This document shows, in pieces, positions 10,271-22,173 of a stretch of DNA of 64,000 bases (position 1 is its first letter; each line of letters begins with the position of its first letter). This DNA comes from Xenoacremonium recifei (lineage: Eukaryota > Ascomycota > Sordariomycetes > Hypocreales > Nectriaceae): positions 268,245 through 332,244 of the forward strand of contig WOFQ01000040.1 of NCBI GenBank assembly GCA_012184525.1, read 5' to 3'. A model generated the notes under the pieces. The model had not been told where the DNA came from and made no database searches. It was given only the letters and a program-made list of their open reading frames with translations. Both the position numbers and the translations under genes were made by a program.

Positions 10271-12657
10271 ATGAAGGTGTCCAAGCTGGTCAAGGAGGTC
10301 GAAGACGAGTTTGCCGAGCCGCAGAACCACCGCGATGCCCGTGTGGAGGAACTATGGGCGAACCTGGAGCCGGATCGCACCGGCGAGCTGGACCTGAAGG
10401 GTCTACAGAAGGGGTTGAAGAGGATTGATCATCGTGAGCTCTCTCGCTCGCCTACGTGCAGGTCCAGAGGTGCTAATGGGTCATGACTAGCCATGAAGAA
10501 TGCCGACGACATGCTTCGGCGGATGTTCAGGGAGGTGGACAAGAACCGAGACGGCAAGATTCAATACCATGGTAAGTTGTTTTGCTCTCGTCCGGGCGCT
10601 ACCGAGTATCCGCCCGCGACGCTTCCCCCTACGACACGTCCAGATGCTCACACGCTCGCGACTCTAGAGTTCCGCAGATTCGTCGAACAGGCCGAGCGCC
10701 AGCTCCTCGCGCTCTTCCGGTCAATAGACAAGGATGGCGACGGGAGGCTCGATAAGGCCGAGCTCCAGACGGCCTTCCAAAACGCCGGATTGACCGTGTC
10801 TCGACGACGACTGAGTGAATTTTTCAACGACATGGACATGAACAACGATGGCTATGTCAGCTTCGACGAATGGAGGTTCGTTGAGAAATTTTCCTATGTA
10901 ACAGATCTGTTTCGTTGCTTCTTTTTGGATTTTCTTGCATTGCATCCCGGTTCCTGGTGGAGTGTTTGCTGCTCGAGTCGGGTGACTTACCGTCATCTGG
11001 GAGCCCGGACGTCTTGCGCCCATAATTCGGCATTGGCGTATGCTTCATGCCTCGCTGATGACTTTGCTGAGGATGCCTCTCAAATATGACTCGTCTTGTC
11101 TTTCAGAGTTCGTACCTATTGGAGCGAGTCGGCTGACCATGGTTGTCTCAGAAACTTCCTGCTGTTCATGCCGCCGCATGACCATGACTCTCAGCTTCAT
11201 GCAGTCCTCGACTACTACTATTCCGTCGTCAGCGTGACGATTGAGGGCGACTCGATTGTGAGCGAGGAAACGTTAGAGGGTCTAGGTATGGAAGCCACTC
11301 GCTCCCTTTTTAATACCCTGTTTGGCGCTCTTCTGCGAGTCGCCTTCCCTCCCGAGATTCCGCGGCCGTCCGACGCTTCATCATTACCTGGCAACGATAG
11401 CCCTTCCTCGAATGCACTGAATGAGTCGTCCCAGCCGGGGGACGCGATGGACGACTCGCACCCCGTAGAACCCGTGGCGACGCATAAAGTGCAGGCAGTG
11501 GCCGAGGCCTACCAGCAACACTCCGGCGCCGGCACCCCTGGACAGATCTTCACCGGAGTCTTAACCAAACGGAAGAAGTTTAGACTGACAGAATTTGTCC
11601 CTGATCCAGGTTACTTCCTAGCGGGTGCCATCGCCGGCGGAGTGTCGCGGACAGCCACTGCTCCCCTCGACCGGTTAAAGGTCTATCTGCTTGTCAATAC
11701 CAAAACCAGCGCCGAGACAGCTCTAGCCGCCATTAAGCAGGGCAGACCTATAGCTGCTCTGAAGAACGCTGCGAGACCGTTCAGCGACGCTGTGCGAGAC
11801 TTGTATCGATCTGGGGGATTCCGAAGCTTCTTCGCAGGTACAGCCACACATGATGTTCCAAAAATTCGATATGAGTACTAATGCGTTCTAGGAAACGGCT
11901 TGAATGTCATCAAAATCATGCCGGAGACGGCGATCAAGTTCGGATCATATGAAGCCGCTAAACGGGCCCTAGCCAACTTTGAAGGTCACGGAGATCCAAA
12001 GAAGATCAACTCTTATTCCAAGTTCACCGCTGGTGGCATAGCTGGCATGATTGCACAGTATGATACCCCTTTCTCATGACATGAGCTTTTCATAACCTTT
12101 TTAGATTCTGTGTTTATCCCCTCGACACGCTCAAGTTTCGACTTCAGTGCGAGACCGTTCAGGGCGGCCTTAAGGGCGCTGCCCTGATCCGTCAAACAGC
12201 ATTGAAGATGTATGCAGATGGTGGAATCTTTGCTGCTTATCGAGGCCTGACTATGGGACTGGTTGGCATGTTCCCCTACAGTGCCATCGACATGGGAACA
12301 TTTGAATTATTGAAGAAGACGTATAAGGCGTACTATGCAAAGTCTTTAGGTCAGCACGAGGATGATGTCAAGCTGGGCAACGTTGCCACAGGAATAATTG
12401 GTGCAAGTTCCGGAGCCTTTGGCGCAACGGTGGTGTATCCGCTCAACGTTGTGCGGACACGACTTCAAACACAAGGCACTGTCATGCACAGCGCCACGTA
12501 CACAGGTATCTGGGACGTGACCCAGAAGACGATACAACGGGAAGGATACCGAGGATTATATAAGGGACTGACGCCAAACCTGCTTAAGGTGGCACCAGCG
12601 TTGAGCATCACGTGGGTGGTGTATGAAAATTCGAAACGTTTCCTCGGCCTGAACTGA
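10271..12657 (+). CDS. sal1: EF-hand mitochondrial carrier, ATP-Mg/Pi (Sal1/SCaMC) type
   Basis: Six exons: 10271-10433, 10491-10571, 10668-10875, 11152-11837, 11892-12057 and 12105-12657, giving 618 residues. Three good EF-hand loops are visible: residues 71-82 (DKNRDGKIQYHE), 102-113 (DKDGDGRLDKAE) and 138-149 (DMNNDGYVSFDE). A weaker one lies near 35-45. The C-terminal half has the three repeats of the mitochondrial carrier family, with signatures PLDRLKVYL, PLDTLKFRL and PLNVVRTRL. The Asp of the third is Asn, as is common. By family it sits in the inner membrane and exchanges ATP-Mg for phosphate, activated by cytosolic calcium on the EF-hand side. Intron 5 has a perfect TACTAAT branch region near 11876. 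Intron 3 has two possible acceptors, at 11106 and 11151. I chose 11151 because it joins DEWR directly to NFLLF as in the family. Confidence 0.9.
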
Positions 12658-13584
12658 GCGGATCATGACCGCATGTTTGAAGTTTCAGGAAAGCGAGGGA
12701 TTCATGTTGGATCAGCATATCGATCCTCTACTTTTCAGGGTTTCGAAAGGGTTCAGGCGTTGGAGGAGCGAACATTTGGAGGAGGACAACTCACGGGCTC
12801 GGTCATGACTTCTTCGGGAGAAGTCATTGATAGGCACGAGCCGGTCGAGGATGGGTCGATTACTGTATGTTACCATCTGGGCGGAGTAAGCGGTTAGATT
12901 TTGCTTTGCACATCTTCTCCTTTAGTCAGATAGAAGGCCCCAAGTTGGGCCCGACGAAGGATCTCACGGAAAGCGAATAGCTAGGAAATCATGAGCATTT
13001 TGCTTCAATAAAGGTACGCTTCGAGTTAACAGATAGAGGAGGGGGTTGGAGATGGATGATGTTAGCATCCGAGCGATTTTGTCTCCCTAGGTAGCGAGGA
13101 CCATCTCCCAACAAAGATCTCTCTTCTCTTTTCTATAAACATTACATGGCCACCTTATAGAAGAAGAATATCCGTATTTTCTCATGTCTTTGTGGTGAAG
13201 ACATAGTTAATCTCGTCTCGTAAGCCCCCCTCTTCGGCGGCACTATGCTTTCTGTGGTTGGTTCTTCCGTCCCGACACTCTGGTAACGAGCTGGATCCGG
13301 GCGCGGAGATTACGAATAGGAAGCTGGGGAGATGCGTCTGAGGACCACAAAATGCATGAAAAGAAGGCAGGTCGTATTTGAGTCATACGAGGAGGTTATG
13401 TTGGTTCTGGATGGGGTGTTGTGCAGATGAGTGTTGGTTGACGTGAGGGGTTTGAGGAGGGACTTTTGAAGCTTTTGGCCAGCACAGCAACTGGAATTGG
13501 ATGTTCCAGAATTATTTCTTCTCTTTAATTAAAAGGAAAAAAAAAATCACCTTGAGGACCTTGTGCTGCTGTATTCGACGCACA
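12658..13584. other. Intergenic, no gene seen
   Basis: This holds the 3' UTR of the carrier and the promoter of the methyltransferase. A TTTAATTAAAAG stretch and an A-rich run lie about 40-60 bp before the methyltransferase ATG. No domain-bearing frame is present. Confidence 0.5.
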
Positions 13585-15023
13585 ATGGTGACTGTTCATG
13601 CTGGTCCGGAAGTCGTCCCGGATGATCGAGAGGTATGAATAACCCTGAGGTAGTGGGTTGAGCGCCGATTAACTATAGCGTGTTCCTGGCCACAGATCAA
13701 CAATGACGATGACTCCTCGCTGGGAAGTGTATGACTGGCGTATCTCAATGAAATTAGGTCCTTGTGCTGATTTTGACATGTTGCTAGGATGTCGCATCGT
13801 CTTCGCAGTCCCTGACAAGCTCGATCCTTGATTATCGTCGTGAGAACGGGAGAACATACCACAGGTACAAAGACGGAAGTAATTCTCTTCTTAAATATAT
13901 TTGGCGACAGTATCATTGAACATGGCTGACGGACATAGAATACAATCTCCCAAATGATGATATGGAAAGCGACAGGCTTGGTAAGGCAACCTGAACCCAG
14001 ATTAACCAGCAATTGCTGAAATGGGTGCAAGATCTCCAGCATCATTTGTTTCTCTTGACTTTTGACGACCAGCTGGGACTCTCGCCGCCGAACGACCCTA
14101 AGTCCAATGTGAAGAGGGTGTTGGACTTAGGAACAGGGACAGGAATCTGGGCCATGGATTTTGGTGACGAGCATCCAGGAGCCCAGGTAAGGATGCCGCC
14201 TCGAAGAGTAAAACTTGTTGTATTGACCATAAGAAAGGTAATTGGCGTCGACTTGTCGCCCATCCAGCCGAGCTTGTAAGTATATAACGTTGGAGCCTTT
14301 GCAGTGACCGGCTGACGAGACCAGTGTCCCACCGAATGTACAGTTCTATGTCGACGATATTGATGAAGAGTGGAATCACGCACAGTCATTCGACTATATC
14401 CATAGCCGAATGATGACGTCGAGCATCGCAAACTGGACCGAATATCTCAAGAAGATTTTCGCGTAGCCCACCCCAACTTGAACTAGAAGCTCAAAGACAT
14501 GCTAACACACTCTTCATCAGGAACCTTGTCCCTGGCGGTTACGCGGAGCTCCAAGAAGCCGAAGTCTTCCTCAGCTGCGACGACGGCACGATGCAGCCCA
14601 CACAAGCTCTGCCGCGCTGCTTGCAACTCATGTATGAGGCATCGGTCAAGTTCGGACGGCCCTACCAGGCTATCACAGAGCTCAAGGAGCTCATGGCCGC
14701 AGTCGGATTTGTGGACATCATTGAGACGCGATCCAAGTGGCCGACTAACACGTGGCCGCGCGATCGGCGGTTCAAGGAACTGGGCGCATGGAGCAAGATG
14801 AACCTCGAGGGCGGGTTGGAAGCGTTCACGATGGCGCCGTTAACGAGGGCACATGGGTGGACGAAGGAGGAGGTGGCGGTGTTTTTGGTGGATGTAAGGA
14901 GAGATTTGAATGATACCGGGATTCACGCGTACTGGCCAGTGTAAGTGGATTGAAGCGTAATTAACTTATAGAAATGCTGATGAGTGATGCAGTTATTCGA
15001 TTTCTGGAAGGAAGCCGGAGTGA
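13585..15023 (+). CDS. LaeA-like SAM-dependent methyltransferase
   Basis: Nine small exons: 13585-13632, 13696-13728, 13788-13878, 13939-13980, 14032-14186, 14238-14275, 14325-14462, 14521-14940 and 14993-15023. All phases agree and give 331 residues. The order of motifs is that of the fungal LaeA/UMTA methyltransferases: SSILDYRRENGRTYH, then YNLPNDDMESDRLDLQHHLF, then SAM motif I VLDLGTGTGIW at about 101-111. These are followed by GVDLSPIQPS (acidic loop), FDYIHSRMM and NLVPGGYAELQE. The last exon supplies only SISGRKPE, the usual end of the family. Members include the secondary-metabolism regulator LaeA, but most paralogues have no known substrate. No secondary-metabolite enzyme lies next to it. 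I infer a methyltransferase and do not claim it is LaeA itself. Confidence 0.87.
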
Positions 15024-16069
15024 AGCTGAGTTGAGGAGAGATGGGGGAGTCATGACACGGTCATGTAGCAAGTTCGGATGATGCCTCGAGGAAGCCAATA
15101 CTAGGCAAAATAAATATGCATTCCTTTGATTTGAGGTTTCAACTGTCTATAGTGTCGAATGAGATTGAGCCGAGTCAGGTTCATCGTGGCCCCACGATGA
15201 CATGACGATGGTCTCTCGATAAGATAAGCTTAAATGCCATGAGGCGGGACACGAGTCAATGCTTTCTGGGGAAGCCACGATGCGGCGTGCTCGGACGCCT
15301 TCCCGGTAGGGCTGGACAAACTACCAGACCTTATCTTCCCTCCAGACCAACTCCTCACTCGCGCCTCATCATCAGACTCGTCATTCTGCATCCAGAGCAT
15401 CATCAGCATTCGCGTCCTCGCATCCAGCTTACGCCAGCTCATCCTCTAGCAGCCAATCCCGTTATCGTGCTTAAGCTTGCACAAGACAGGCAGCTGCATT
15501 TCGACCTGCGGGGTCGCGGCACAGGATACCGACCGCCAATCGGGCAGGCTGGCAGGCCTGAAGTCTCTGGGCTTTTGGGGGGCACTTTTGTTGGCGATGC
15601 AGCCTTGTCGGGGATCGTCCGGTGCTGACGAATGAGCCCCTCCGTCATGATGGCGGCAGACTGGACTGATCCGGATCGCTGGACCGCCGTGGTCGGATGG
15701 GCCCAGACTTGGTGATGCGACTAGGCCTGCAAGCGAGCGAGAAGGAATCATAGCTACGAGGACTGTCCTCCGGTCGACGCAATTTCTTCCCCCCTCCTTC
15801 TTCTTTCCGCTTGACGTGTGTAGACGAGGTGACGACGATACAAGCGTATTGTAATTGTCTGGCCTCTGTAGAGTAAGCATCCGTTTGCAATCACCGCAAT
15901 TTGTGCATGAGGTTGTGAAGCAGTGGCGGGCAATTGACATCGCCTTGCATCGAACGACGCACGAGGACGACGACTTGGCGACCCCACGCTGACGCCAAAG
16001 TTCCTCCGACTCCAACAAACTCGCACTGCTTTTGACTGTTCACGAGCTTCGTTTGCACTCTACGCGAAC
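15024..16069. other. Intergenic, no gene seen
   Basis: This holds the 3' UTR of the methyltransferase and the promoter of the SGD-repeat protein. Open frames up to 190 codons on the minus strand (15446-16018) overlap one another in several frames without a domain. A pyrimidine-rich leader precedes the ATG at 16070. Confidence 0.45.
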
Positions 16070-18288
16070 ATGCCTGCCCCGTATTCCGATAATATGTACT
16101 CGGCCGACGACTCTGATGAGGACCTCGACGCGCTATCTCCAACCGACGGCTACTTCCGCGCGTCCACGTCGCCAGACGCAGCTTCGTCAGCGCCTCAACG
16201 TACGGTCTCCGATGTGCCATTCGTACCCAATGTCCTCGTGGAAGACCCTACAGTGTCGGGAAGCAAGGCTCGTGAAGCCGAGGAGGAGAGGGTGAATGCC
16301 AGCTCCAGGACGGGGGTGTCTCCGGAGCAAGACAATCCTTGGAGAGCACCCGACAGGCTGACGAATGTGCGACATCATCACTCGCACCGCAGGAGTGTCG
16401 AGGAAGATAGCGAGACTTTGAGTCTTCATCACCCGCCTCCGCCAAGTACTTCAAGCCGCCCTGATGTCCGGACAAGCTTGATACAGCACCCAGGCGAAGC
16501 ACCTCCGGCTTACACACCTTCACCATCATCAACCTCGGTCGGGTATCAGACATTCACGGCATCTTCATCTACTATGGGTCTACCTGAAGAGCAGCAACGT
16601 CTTATTCCCCGCGGACCCGAGTCTATGGGAGGCCCTTCTTCTGACACTTCCAAGCCACCCTTTTGGCAGAAAGCTGTGGATTGCATTACCCAATTCCGCT
16701 GGCGAAAGAAGATCAGAACTATCCTGGGTGCATTGGTGGTCTTCTCTGTCATCGTAGCCCTCATTGGTACCTTCACCATGAGTACGAGGGAGAACAAGGT
16801 GCGTGAAAGGCCTAATCGCATATAAAGGCTTGTTACTAATTGCTTTTGGAGCAGGAGCGCAATATCGTCGATAAGGAGCCCGTCAAGAAGCCCGAAAACG
16901 ATGATCATGACGGTGATTTCACATGGGACCCTCGCCAAGGATGCCTCAACACTCCGCATAAATTTGCGACCACCAAATCGTCTCTAGATTTGCGCTCAGA
17001 TCGCAATCTCACTATCATTCAGCAGACCGAGACTCCTGACGACACGCGGGGCTGGTCGCTCAACGTCTGGGGTGAAGTTATCTTGCGTCCCTCCACCCAT
17101 GGTTCGCCTGGAAGAATCGAATTCGAGGTCATTTCAAACCATGCGCACATCCACCCGAGTTTGGAGATCGACTATGACTCCCAATACTTCAGGATGATTA
17201 CCCCGAAGCGCATTGTCTGGGACTACGATATGAGGCCGTGTATCCAGATCCGCATTACAGCTTGGATACCCGAAGAAACAGTCGTTGACTCCCTTAAAGT
17301 CGCTACAGACCGCCTCGATATAGTAATCAAGGATGGCCTCGTTTTTGGTGCTCTGGGATCGGCTACTCTGCACACCGTGAGCGACGATGTCAAGACACCT
17401 GAACATGCAGTAGATGAAGAAGGCGTGCTGCCGTACACTCTCGATTCTCGTCACATTCATATCCGGACTGTCAGCGGCGACATCACCGGCTGGTACCCCC
17501 TCTACGATCTTTTGGATCTGCAAACAACTTCTGGTGAGATCAAGGCTACTGTGAACACCAAGCGAGCCAAACGTGACGATGTCCAGCCTGCTCGTCTGGA
17601 CGTCCGCACAATCTCTGGTGATGTAACTCTACAGGAGCCCATTGATCGAGCCATCAAGTCGTCGAAGCCGGACCGGAAGTTCCCACCCCGCGACTACATC
17701 GTCAATATGCACACCGTGAGCGGAACCGTCCGAGCCGATGTTGCATTCAGCTCAAAGGCGGAGTTCTCTTCACAGAGCGGCGACTTTGATGTCACACTGT
17801 GGCCGATCTTGGACTCAGCTCTACTGAAGGCCGCTCCAAAGAAGCCAGAGCTACGCACCGACACAAAGAGCGGCGATATTCGCCTCAACATCCTAGAGCC
17901 CCTATGGACGAGCCTAGAAAGCATCAACGAAGGCCATCCTCCAGTCCCAGGCCTGATCCCGCGCCCCGATGGCGGCCCCATCACCATCCTCGAAGAAACC
18001 GACGAACCCATCACCATAGCAGCCAACGGCGCCCTCGGCATCCTTAAGTCCAAGCACGAGTCCATCAGCGGCGACTTGACGCTGCGCTACCCCGGCTCAT
18101 GGGAGGGCATGCTCCTGGCGCAGACCATCTCGGGCGACGAGAACATCCGCGGCGAGGGTCTCACCGTCTCCAAGTCGGGTAGCTCGTACATCACCTTTGT
18201 GCGCGGCCAGAAGGGCGAGGGATATTCCGAGCTCGACATCAAGTCCGTGTCGGGGGACCAGGATGTGCTGATTGGAAGAGAGCCGTGA
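16070..18288 (+). CDS. Membrane-anchored protein with SGD-repeat (DUF4097-like adhesin) domain
   Basis: Exons 16070-16798 and 16855-18288 give 720 residues. The intron has TTACTAAT followed by GGAGCAG. Residues 1-210 are acidic and rich in Ser/Pro and look disordered, including a PPAYTP motif. One membrane segment, ILGALVVFSVIVALIGTF, spans about 217-236 and follows a basic WRKKIR, so the long C-terminus should be lumenal or extracellular (type II topology, inferred). The outer part carries at least nine short repeats around Ser-Gly-Asp/Glu, for example TVSGDITG, TTSGEIKA, TISGDVTL, SQSGDFDV, SISGDLTL, TISGDENI and SVSGDQDV. These resemble the beta-solenoid pattern of putative adhesin domain DUF4097. 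The role is unknown; surface or secretory-pathway location is a guess. It is convergent with the BTB gene. Confidence 0.82.
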
Positions 18289-18962
18289 AGGATCGAGGCA
18301 CTAGTTTTTCTTGTGTTGAGGTGTTTAGGCGTTATTGGTTGGAGCGATGTATGATGCATATGATATGATTCCCGCAGGGCCGCGCTGGGGCAACTCGTTT
18401 ACAGGAGTAATTTTTCCTTGGCTGGCACTCTAAAGGCACAATAAATACAAATAATACAAAGCACAAAATACAACGGAAAAAAACAGTCAAGATTAGAACA
18501 AACACCCTAGGAGCACAGCTCCGCCGAGTCATGCTCGACTAATCCCGTCCACCCTTACTCTCTACCATCTATATACGTGCTCGCTGCCACCGCTAGAATC
18601 GAAGGGTACACATAACAACACTTGTGAATAAATAACCTTGACACAGTCAAACGAGGGTACAAACTGGGTGTGAAGCGAAAGAGAAGGCCGGCCATAGTGA
18701 GAATAAGAAGGAGATATGCGTAAAAACTTCGAGGTATCCAAGCCAAATAGGGTATCCGTATAACATCAGTCATCATATAGCGTATAGGGCGAGAAGAAGA
18801 AAAGGGGTTATCGTGTTCGTTGCGTCGTGAAGAGGAGAGGAAAGAAATAGGCGAACTGTCCGAAAAGATCCGTCCCAAGCTCCGACCATGCCGTTCTGTG
18901 TGTAGATTCATTATAATAGGGGGCTAGTTTTTTGCCTGCCGAGAGGAGGCGATGAAAGGCTG
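18289..18962. other. Convergent 3' region
   Basis: This 674-bp AT-rich stretch lies between the 3' ends of the SGD-repeat gene and the BTB gene. It is presumably both 3' UTRs, which may overlap. No coding frame is supported. Confidence 0.5.
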
Positions 18963-20564
18963 TTAATCTTCCACCGGCCAAGGGAGATCCCGGTTGCCGA
19001 CCGAGGTGCAGGTCAGGTAAGAGATGCCGTCGGCCCCGCGACCGGTGCCGTTCATGTCGAGTTCCAGACCGCTTCCCATGAGAGGCCGGACGATCTCGCG
19101 GGCCATGATCTTGAGCTCGTCCATGCGCTTCTCGAAGCGGCGAAGGTTATCGCGGCTGTACAGCTCCGGGGTGAGCTTGAGAAACTTCTTGCACTCGTCA
19201 TGAGCAAGGTATGAGCTCAGACTCGCGGAGCCGAGGGTGCGGTAAGCACGCCCGACCGACGTCAGGGGTGGAACGGCGGGAGGGAGCGTGAGAGCGGGCC
19301 GGGAAGTGCCGTCGCGGGAGGCGGGGTGACGGCGCGGGTCCGGCTGTGGGGAGGTGTTGTCAGCGAGCCACTGGCGGAACAGGCTGACGGCCAGCCAGTC
19401 GAGGTAGTTGGTGCCCGGCGCTGCCCGCTCACCGCGGCTGTTACAGAGAGTGAGACGGAAGAGTCGACCCTCAACACGGCTGACCGTCTCTTCTAGCTCG
19501 TCGACCTTGTCCTCGATAATATCCAGCACGACGTCCGGTAGCGAGGCTCGCAGGCTACGTTCGCCAGCCGGCCATTGCCCAACAACATGAATCAGGGCTT
19601 CCTGGAAGATGACCTTGCTACGGGCGAGGTATCCGAGGCGCAGGTAGGAGATGGGATACTTGGCGATCTGCTTCCAAAGCCGCGATTGGAACTGCAGCAG
19701 GTGGTGGTCGACGCGGGGGCCCACGACGGCGAGGGCATCGTATTGGTCGGCGAGGGTGAGGAGGCTCTTGCACTGGACATACGCATCGGCGACGTTTATG
19801 CAGTCTAGCACAGGTGGGTAGTTGTAGAAGATGCGAAAGAGGTTGTCGTAGTCGCGAAGAAGGTCCACGTCGGCCTGGGAGAGGGACGGAGGATTGACGG
19901 CGGAAAGGCTGAGGTTTGCGACGGACCGGAAGAATTGGTGGTTGGCCGAGGCGGACGAGGAGTGTGAATGGCCGCCCTTGGATCGCATGCGGTGGCTCGA
20001 GGAGGAGGAACGGCTGCTCGCAGGTCCGCCAAAGATAGACGACAACGGCGGTTGTTGCGTCGAGTATGATGAGCCTTCAGGCCGCTGGACAAGCATCGGG
20101 ATGTCGCCGTCGCCAGTGCCAGGGTCCAGCTCATACCGCCACCTCTTCTTGGGCGGACCGGTCACACTGTTTAGAGTGCCATCGCTGCTGTTGTTCGTGC
20201 TGTCGAGCGGGTAGGGCTCGCCGTTTTCGCCAATGCGGGTGAGTTCGTTGCCCTGGGGCAGTGCCTTTGCACGAGACCACTCGTTGGAGGTGCTGGCCTC
20301 GAAGAAGCCGCTGCAGCGGGTGAGGGTGTGGCGATGAAGGAGGTATCGGTTGGTGGCGCCCGGGGCATCTGGGTTGCTCTCGCGGGCGCGGACGTAGATC
20401 TCGACGTCGCCGCTGTTGGTGAAGACGGGGAACTCGTTGAGAGGTACGTAGGAGGAGCCGCCAACGTGAGAGCGATTGTAGCGCTTGGAGCGGGCAGAAG
20501 GGCGGGAGACGACGGAGGAGGGGCCCCGGAGGGTGAGAGAGGAGGGTTCCGGTTGAGAAACCAT
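18963..20564 (-). CDS. BTB/POZ-domain protein
   Basis: A single exon of 533 residues. The BTB fold is visible in two halves. Residues about 50-95 hold VEIYVRA, YLLHRHTLTRCSGFFEAS and NEW. Residues about 233-292 hold LLRDYDNLFRIFYNYPP, INVADAYVQCKSLLTLADQY and VDHHLLQF. Between them lies an insert of about 135 residues, which begins with KKRWRYELDPG and continues into a Ser/His-rich low-complexity run. After the BTB come helical segments that resemble a BACK-like region, including a KVDELEETVSRVEGRLFRL helix. BTB proteins of this form are common in ascomycetes and mostly uncharacterised; Cullin-3 adaptor function is possible but unproven. The ATG at 20564 is the first in frame. Confidence 0.82.
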   Translation of the reverse strand: MVSQPEPSSLTLRGPSSVVSRPSARSKRYNRSHVGGSSYVPLNEFPVFTNSGDVEIYVRARESNPDAPGATNRYLLHRHTLTRCSGFFEASTSNEWSRAKALPQGNELTRIGENGEPYPLDSTNNSSDGTLNSVTGPPKKRWRYELDPGTGDGDIPMLVQRPEGSSYSTQQPPLSSIFGGPASSRSSSSSHRMRSKGGHSHSSSASANHQFFRSVANLSLSAVNPPSLSQADVDLLRDYDNLFRIFYNYPPVLDCINVADAYVQCKSLLTLADQYDALAVVGPRVDHHLLQFQSRLWKQIAKYPISYLRLGYLARSKVIFQEALIHVVGQWPAGERSLRASLPDVVLDIIEDKVDELEETVSRVEGRLFRLTLCNSRGERAAPGTNYLDWLAVSLFRQWLADNTSPQPDPRRHPASRDGTSRPALTLPPAVPPLTSVGRAYRTLGSASLSSYLAHDECKKFLKLTPELYSRDNLRRFEKRMDELKIMAREIVRPLMGSGLELDMNGTGRGADGISYLTCTSVGNRDLPWPVED

Positions 20565-22173
20565 GAGGGCGACTTATTATGCGGCTGCTGAGTCAATGAT
20601 GGTGTTGGTGAGAGGATAGAGTCGTCGTCGAGTCGGGTCGGGGTCGTCGCCGAGGAGGGCGGGAGGGAGAGGGAAGACGGCGGGCAGAGGTAATTCACGA
20701 CATCTGATACTTGGTTGATGGATAGATAAGATGGGAGAGTTGCCGAGACGCGCGATAGAGAAAAAGACAAGAGACGCGACGCACTAGGCGGCAACAGTTG
20801 AAGAGATGGGGTGATGGATGGATGGACAAGAGCGTGTCAAGGTATGAAGGAGGGAAAGGAGATGGTGGGAAGCAGAAAGACCGAGATGGTCGGTTGAGTG
20901 GTGGCGGATGGTGAAGTTGGATGGGCGGAAGGCGGGATGGAGAGAGAGTCCAGTGCAGGTGCGGAGTACCGGTACCGGTACCTGTACCTGTATAGTAGGG
21001 TCTCTATCGCTTGCCATCCATCCATCCATGAGGTGAATCCATGGAGAGGCTGCCCGGCCAGCGAACAACGAACAAATGTTGCATTGCACCGCAGGCACGC
21101 CAGGATGGAACCTCCCCGCCTCTTTCATTCGGGCTTCGGGCCACGGACAAGGCGTCGCTGGGCCATTCATGAGACCAGATGCACTTGGACCTGCGGATGC
21201 GGTAGCTCGAGGAGTCGTGGACAAATCAATTGCGCAGCGCAGGGTCCAGCGACAAGGTCTCGCGCATGACGCTCCGAGGTACCTACAGGGCAGGTATTCG
21301 CCTCACCTACAGAGGGCCAGCGGGGACGCCACCTCGCTATTTTCAGGGCCCGGCTCTCCACTGTTTTGTTCTCTCATGCGCTCCAGCTTCCACCATCATG
21401 GGCTCCCTCCTAAAAGCCCAGGGTGAGTGCCCATCGCAGCTGATAGCGTGTGACTCTTTCTGACCGACTGTCCCAGCTGGTCGGGTACCGAGAATCAGCC
21501 ACTGGTTCGTGGGCCTCGCACCGGCCGAGCATTCTGTCAAAGCCGCTCTTTGCCCATCCATCTGTGCCGTCTGCAGGCATCGTGAAACCCCGTTGGTGGA
21601 CTGCATGCGACCCTCCCACAGGCGGCTGCTTGGAGCTAGACAACACAACACAGAATCATTCGACAGGATTGGCGTTGGAGGTGCATGAAGGGTTTTGACG
21701 CGAAAAGCTCCGTACCTTAATCAGATGTGGCTTCCTCGGTTTCAAACACTTTGTTTCGAACGTTTCTCGACGATCCCTCGGTGCTTTGCGCTCTGAACGT
21801 GCTCCAGGCGTTGCGCATCCCTGCTTCAGCGCTCCGAGTACCGGTACTTGGGCCTTCCAGCGGCTCAAAACTGCCTCGTCCAGCGGTCCCCCGCTACGAA
21901 ATCAGCCTTAGGCGCTCCACCCGCCACGCTCCGCTCTCGTGCATGCCGCGCTCTGGCAAGTGGGATGTGGGTCTGCACTTTAGCTGCTTCCCCTGCAAGA
22001 GCTCCAGCGGTGATGAAGCTTGTACCTGGACAACCAAATATTTTTTCCCATCGTCGAGCCCTCTATTATCCCACCTCCAACAAGCTTCGAGATCAACCCC
22101 CCAATATCAGTCATCGCCGGCGCCTCAGGCTCGCTCAATCGTGGCGCCTCCTGTGGTCTCGGTTCATAATGGC
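20565..22173. promoter_or_regulatory. Divergent promoter region, BTB / TilS-like
   Basis: This 1.6-kb region holds both upstream regions. It contains a GTACCG-type tandem tract at 20966-20990 and a related GAGTACCGGTAC at about 21836. The plus frame of the TilS-like gene is open without a stop from 21727 to 22306, so an extended N-terminus cannot be ruled out. Confidence 0.45.
20966..20990. repeat. GTACCG/GTACCT short tandem tract
   Basis: Four tandem hexamer units: GTACCG twice, then the variant GTACCT twice, followed by G. The first units are self-complementary around GGTACC. It lies in the divergent promoter about 400 bp upstream of the BTB start. Confidence 0.6.

Noticed and set aside
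20171..20794. 207-codon minus-strand frame overlapping the BTB gene
   Set aside because: It is a frame shadow of the BTB coding sequence, rich in Pro/Ser as expected from the shift.
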